Shown piece by piece: positions 3,388 through 6,433 of a DNA stretch of 6,433 bases. How positions within the stretch are numbered: position 1 is the stretch's first letter; each line of letters starts with the position of its first letter. Below the pieces are notes generated by a model. The model did no database searches, was not told the DNA's origin, and saw nothing but the letters and a program-made list of their open reading frames with translations. Source of the stretch: Sulfurihydrogenibium yellowstonense SS-5 (GTDB lineage Bacteria > Aquificota > Aquificia > Aquificales > Hydrogenothermaceae); NCBI RefSeq assembly GCF_000173615.1, contig NZ_ABZS01000096.1:1-6433 (forward strand). Reading direction: 5' to 3'. Both the position numbers and the translations under genes were made by a program.

Positions 3388-5904
3388 ATGAAGATACAGC
3401 TGCGTGTATTGTTTTTTATCATTAGCATATTTTCATTTCTTTACGCACAGGAAGGTGGGGGTATATCTTTACCATCGCAAAATACTGGGAATGTTCCATA
3501 TGTAAATCTTCCACCATCAGAGGTTCTTCAAAAACTTAAAGAAAATCAAAATATTTTAAAAGAAAATAAAACCATAATAAACAAAGAGCAAATTCAAAAT
3601 CAATTAACAGGGCTAGAGGAAAATCAAGAAAATGAACAATTTAAAGAAGAAGTAAAGCAAACAGAAACAAATAATTTGGCTGCTAAAGAATCATCGGAAT
3701 TAGAAACAAATATTAATAATCTTTTTAAAGATATATTAAAAAATAAAAAATTAGAGCAGTTTGGATATAACTTCTTTAAAAAATCTACTAAATCTATTTC
3801 CCCGGTTGGTGATGATTACATACTGGGACCTGGTGATTCTTTAAAAGTTTACGTGTGGGGTGATCCCGTTGACCTTATGGCTATCAATAGAGATTTTAGC
3901 CTAAAAGTATCTTCAGATGGTACTGTTTATGTTCCAAATGTAGGAATGCTTCAGGTAAGTGGCTTAACCTTGGGTGATTTCAAGAAATTAATTACATCAA
4001 AGCTGTCTTCTAAATTTAAAAACCTAAAAGTTGATGCTACTGTAGAAAAAATAAGAAAGTTTAACATTTACTTAACCGGATTTGTAAACTCTCCGGGTAT
4101 GAAAACTGTCGATGCATTAGATACATTGGTCGATGCTTTAATATTTGCTGAAGGTGTTTCAAAAAATGGTAGTTTAAGAAATATCGAAATTAAAAGAAAA
4201 ACTGCTTTTGGAATATCTGTTATAAAGGTTGACCTATACGACTTGTTTATTAAAGGATATCCAATAGATATTAAACTAAAAGATGGAGATGTAATTTATG
4301 TTCCACCGATAGGTAATGTTGTTGCAATAGCCGGAGAAGTAAAAAGACCTGCAATATATGAGCTAAAAAATGAAAATTCTTTAGATGAGATTCTTGAATT
4401 TGCTGGAGGTATAAACCCATCATCAAGCGAGGTTTTTGTTAGACTGATGAGATATTCTAAGGACGGAATTGTTATCAAAGAAGGAGCATTAAATGATAAA
4501 ACATTTTTAAAAACAAGGTTAGAAAATGGTGATTTTGTCTTAGTTGGTAAAAATCCAGGGGTCCTTGAAAATGGCGTAGATTTAACCGGTGAAGTTTATT
4601 ATCCCGGAATTTATTCAATAAATGATACTCCAGATTTAAAAACACTCATAGAAAAAGCCAAACCATTAGTAAATGCAAAAAGTATTGTGATTACGGATGT
4701 TAAAAAGCAACAATTTTATACAACAGTAGAAGATGTTTTATATGGGAAAAGTAATTATAAGTTTTCCGGTAAAGAAAAAGTAGCAGTCTTAAGTAAATTT
4801 TTAGAAGAGCCTGTGTACATAACAGGTGAAATTGAAGAATCTAAAACAATTCAATATTATCCAGAAATTACCCTGCTGGATGTAATTAAAGATATTAAGT
4901 TTCAAGACAAAATAGAAAATTTAAAAGTTCGTATTTACAATCCCAATGAAGATAATAACGTAAAGGAATTAAGCATAGAAAACCAAAGCCAAAAAAAGGA
5001 AAAAATTGAGTTGAAACCAGCAAAAATTATTTATCTTTATGATTTGCTTATTAAAGGTATCGGAAATATTAAACTTAAACCTGGTACTATTGTAATGATA
5101 GTTAAAAAAGACAAAAATGAAAAAGCTCCATCTGTAATAGTTACAGGTGAAGTTGTTAATCCGGGTAAGTATGAAATAGAACCCGGTAAAACCACGCTTT
5201 ATGATGTTTTAAAGTTGGCAGGTGGATACAGAGAAAACGCATTCCCTCAAGGTTTAATCTTTATTAGAGAATCTACAAAAAGACTTCAAGAAGAAAAATT
5301 AGAAACTACTTTAGCTATCTTGGAAGAGGAGATTATTAAGTCAAAAAATAGATACGCTTTTTCTGACGAAGCAGAAAGTAAAGCTGCAATGATGGCAATT
5401 CAAGACCAGGCAAGACAAATAGAACTTCTTAAAAAGAAAGCATTACTTGGGCTTGGAAGAATTTCTCTTGATATTCCACCACTATTAGAAGATCTAAAAA
5501 ATTCTAATCAAAACATAACGCTTGAAGATGGAGATACAATCATAGTTCCACCTAAACCAAACTACGTGTTAGTGCTTGGAGATGTTTATAATCAAATATC
5601 ATTGCCATACATAAAAGATTATAGGCTAAAAGATTATTTGGATATGGTTGGCGGTCCCACAAGGACTGGTAACTTAAACGACCTTTATATAATAAAAGCT
5701 AACGGCAGAATAGTCTCAGCACAAAATTATGGCGGAAGATTTTTGTTATGGTCCGGAATTATGGATTATAAGTTAAGCGAAGGTGATACAATCGTGGTTC
5801 CAACAGAGCTAAAAATACCTATAATGTGGAGACCATTATTAAAGGATATAGTACAAATTATATTCCAGTCAATATCAACAGCAGTACTGGCTAAGAGGTT
5901 GTAA
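3388..5904 (+). CDS. large Wza-type polysaccharide export protein with about six SLBB domains
   Basis: I place the start at ATG 3388 (838 residues). It opens a clear signal peptide, MKIQLRVLFFIISIFSFLYA|QEGG, and follows AGGGGGA. The frame is open from ATG 3328, but those 20 codons have no ribosome binding site and contain the promoter. After the signal comes a Glu/Asn/Gln/Lys-rich, probably coiled stretch (about 45-125). A Poly_export domain follows (about 141-225, DDYILGPGDSLKVYVWGD). Then come beta-grasp SLBB units near 225-272, 310-358, 396-438, 475-520, 582-630 and 725-775, each with a 'TGEV..PG.Y'-like strand; 'DGDVIYVPP' and 'DGDTIIVPP' mark two of the junctions. The Lys/Glu-rich insert at about 630-690 looks helical. 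The C-terminus (about 812-838, WRPLLKDIVQIIFQSI) is an amphipathic helix, as in the outer-membrane pore of Wza. Wza is about 380 residues and a lipoprotein; this protein is twice as long and has no lipobox Cys. It probably forms the periplasm-spanning, outer-membrane exit channel. Confidence 0.88.
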   Translation: MKIQLRVLFFIISIFSFLYAQEGGGISLPSQNTGNVPYVNLPPSEVLQKLKENQNILKENKTIINKEQIQNQLTGLEENQENEQFKEEVKQTETNNLAAKESSELETNINNLFKDILKNKKLEQFGYNFFKKSTKSISPVGDDYILGPGDSLKVYVWGDPVDLMAINRDFSLKVSSDGTVYVPNVGMLQVSGLTLGDFKKLITSKLSSKFKNLKVDATVEKIRKFNIYLTGFVNSPGMKTVDALDTLVDALIFAEGVSKNGSLRNIEIKRKTAFGISVIKVDLYDLFIKGYPIDIKLKDGDVIYVPPIGNVVAIAGEVKRPAIYELKNENSLDEILEFAGGINPSSSEVFVRLMRYSKDGIVIKEGALNDKTFLKTRLENGDFVLVGKNPGVLENGVDLTGEVYYPGIYSINDTPDLKTLIEKAKPLVNAKSIVITDVKKQQFYTTVEDVLYGKSNYKFSGKEKVAVLSKFLEEPVYITGEIEESKTIQYYPEITLLDVIKDIKFQDKIENLKVRIYNPNEDNNVKELSIENQSQKKEKIELKPAKIIYLYDLLIKGIGNIKLKPGTIVMIVKKDKNEKAPSVIVTGEVVNPGKYEIEPGKTTLYDVLKLAGGYRENAFPQGLIFIRESTKRLQEEKLETTLAILEEEIIKSKNRYAFSDEAESKAAMMAIQDQARQIELLKKKALLGLGRISLDIPPLLEDLKNSNQNITLEDGDTIIVPPKPNYVLVLGDVYNQISLPYIKDYRLKDYLDMVGGPTRTGNLNDLYIIKANGRIVSAQNYGGRFLLWSGIMDYKLSEGDTIVVPTELKIPIMWRPLLKDIVQIIFQSISTAVLAKRL

Positions 5905-5905
5905 A

Positions 5906-6433
5906 ATGCAAGAAAACAAAGCGCTTAAAAACCAAGAAATTTGCCAAGAAGATGAAATAGATTTATTTGAGCTTTTTCACATCATATGGAATAACAGATT
6001 TTTTATCGCAAAAATAGTATTTGGAATTACAATACTTACAGCTATTATTTCATTTATTCTTCCAAAGACTTACACATCAGAATCTGTAATAGTCCCTGTT
6101 ACAAAATCTTCCTCCGGTAGCGGTCTTTCGGCTATTGCCGCAATGGCAGGCTTACCTGTGGGTGGAGATCAAGCAACTGCAAATGTTGTAGCAGTATTAA
6201 ATAGCAATACTTTAAGAGAAAGGGTTGTCAAAGACCTAAATTTATTAGATGAAATTTTAAAAGACAAAAAGAATGAGTTTAAAAGACCATACCAAGAAGC
6301 AGGAATAAGATTAAAAAACAACATCAAGATAAATGAAGACAAAAAAAATGGAACTATAAAAATTGAGGTAGATTGGAAAGACCCAGATAAAGCACAAAAA
6401 ATAAATGAGAGCATAATAAAAAACCTAAGACAG
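5906..6433 (+). CDS. Wzz/Wzc-type polysaccharide chain-length (PCP) protein, 3' end outside window
   Basis: The frame starts at ATG 5906, one base after the stop of the wza-like gene. AAGAGG (5893-5898) lies 7 bases upstream, so the two are co-transcribed and probably translationally coupled. It is open for 176 codons to the window end. The N-terminal cytoplasmic segment reads EIDLFELFHIIWNNRFFI, typical of the Wzz domain. The first membrane helix spans about 32-53 (FIAKIVFGITILTAIISFIL). Just after it comes KTYTSESVIVPV, then a Ser/Gly-rich loop with GLSAIAAMAGLPVGG, a pattern common in Wzz/GNVR proteins, and a periplasmic helical region with 'W.DP.KA..I.'. The partner of a Wza channel in the inner membrane is usually Wzc (with a C-terminal tyrosine kinase) or a kinase-less PCP. 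The part that would decide this is not in the window. Confidence 0.85.
   Translation, partial: MQENKALKNQEICQEDEIDLFELFHIIWNNRFFIAKIVFGITILTAIISFILPKTYTSESVIVPVTKSSSGSGLSAIAAMAGLPVGGDQATANVVAVLNSNTLRERVVKDLNLLDEILKDKKNEFKRPYQEAGIRLKNNIKINEDKKNGTIKIEVDWKDPDKAQKINESIIKNLRQ

Noticed and set aside
4296..4478. Minus-strand open frame of 60 codons
   Set aside because: It is antisense to a conserved SLBB region of the wza-like gene and is explained as a shadow of that coding sequence.
6169..6414. Minus-strand open frame of 81 codons with a hydrophobic product
   Set aside because: It is antisense to the Wzz/Wzc-type gene. The hydrophobic product comes from complementing Lys/Glu/Asn-rich codons.
1..6433. 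tRNA or rRNA genes
   Set aside because: I saw no cloverleaf-like stretch with a GGTTCAAATCC-type arm and no conserved rRNA sequence on either strand.

Overview
This AT-rich window carries the start of an exopolysaccharide or capsule secretion locus on the plus strand. To its left are two small minus-strand genes. The proteins are rich in Lys, Glu and Ile, with heavy use of ATA and AGA codons. The export genes are of the Gram-negative outer-membrane type. Together these suggest a low-GC, double-membraned, possibly thermophilic bacterium. Aquificota such as Sulfurihydrogenibium-like organisms are my best guess, and Campylobacterota are an alternative. This is inference from composition, not a database match.

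Left edge (1-505). A VapB/DUF2281-type antitoxin-like gene starts at 132 on the minus strand and runs off the window. Behind it, on the same strand, is a 71-residue piece that matches only the C-terminal cupin end of ManC/AlgA-type mannose-1-phosphate guanylyltransferase / mannose-6-phosphate isomerase. The rest of that gene is absent, so I read it as a remnant. A divergent promoter at 450-478 opens the plus-strand operon.

Export locus (506-6433). The order is: a small secreted Ala/Gly-rich protein of the YjbE/GfcA type; a hairpin terminator; a YjbH/GfcD-type outer-membrane beta-barrel protein with a GTG start; a 515-base intergenic stretch; a very large Wza-type export protein with about six SLBB domains; and, 1 base after its stop, the N-terminal part of a Wzz/Wzc-type inner-membrane chain-length protein cut by the window end. 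The order resembles E. coli gfcABCDE-etp-etk and yjbEFGH, but without GfcB/YjbF and GfcC/YjbG. A working model is that the Wzz/Wzc protein spans the inner membrane, the Wza-like protein bridges the periplasm and exits through the outer membrane, and the YjbH and YjbE proteins assist at the outer membrane or surface.

The most unusual non-coding part is 2873-3387. A perfect 14-base direct repeat brackets about 355 bases. The left copy sits at the end of yjbH, directly after a strong ribosome binding site that now leads into a 9-codon dead-end reading frame. The right copy starts a 27-codon frame that ends just before the wza-like gene. The bracketed segment holds two near-identical promoter-like blocks. 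The wza-like gene has its own extended -10 promoter, which also argues that its start is at 3388 rather than 3328.
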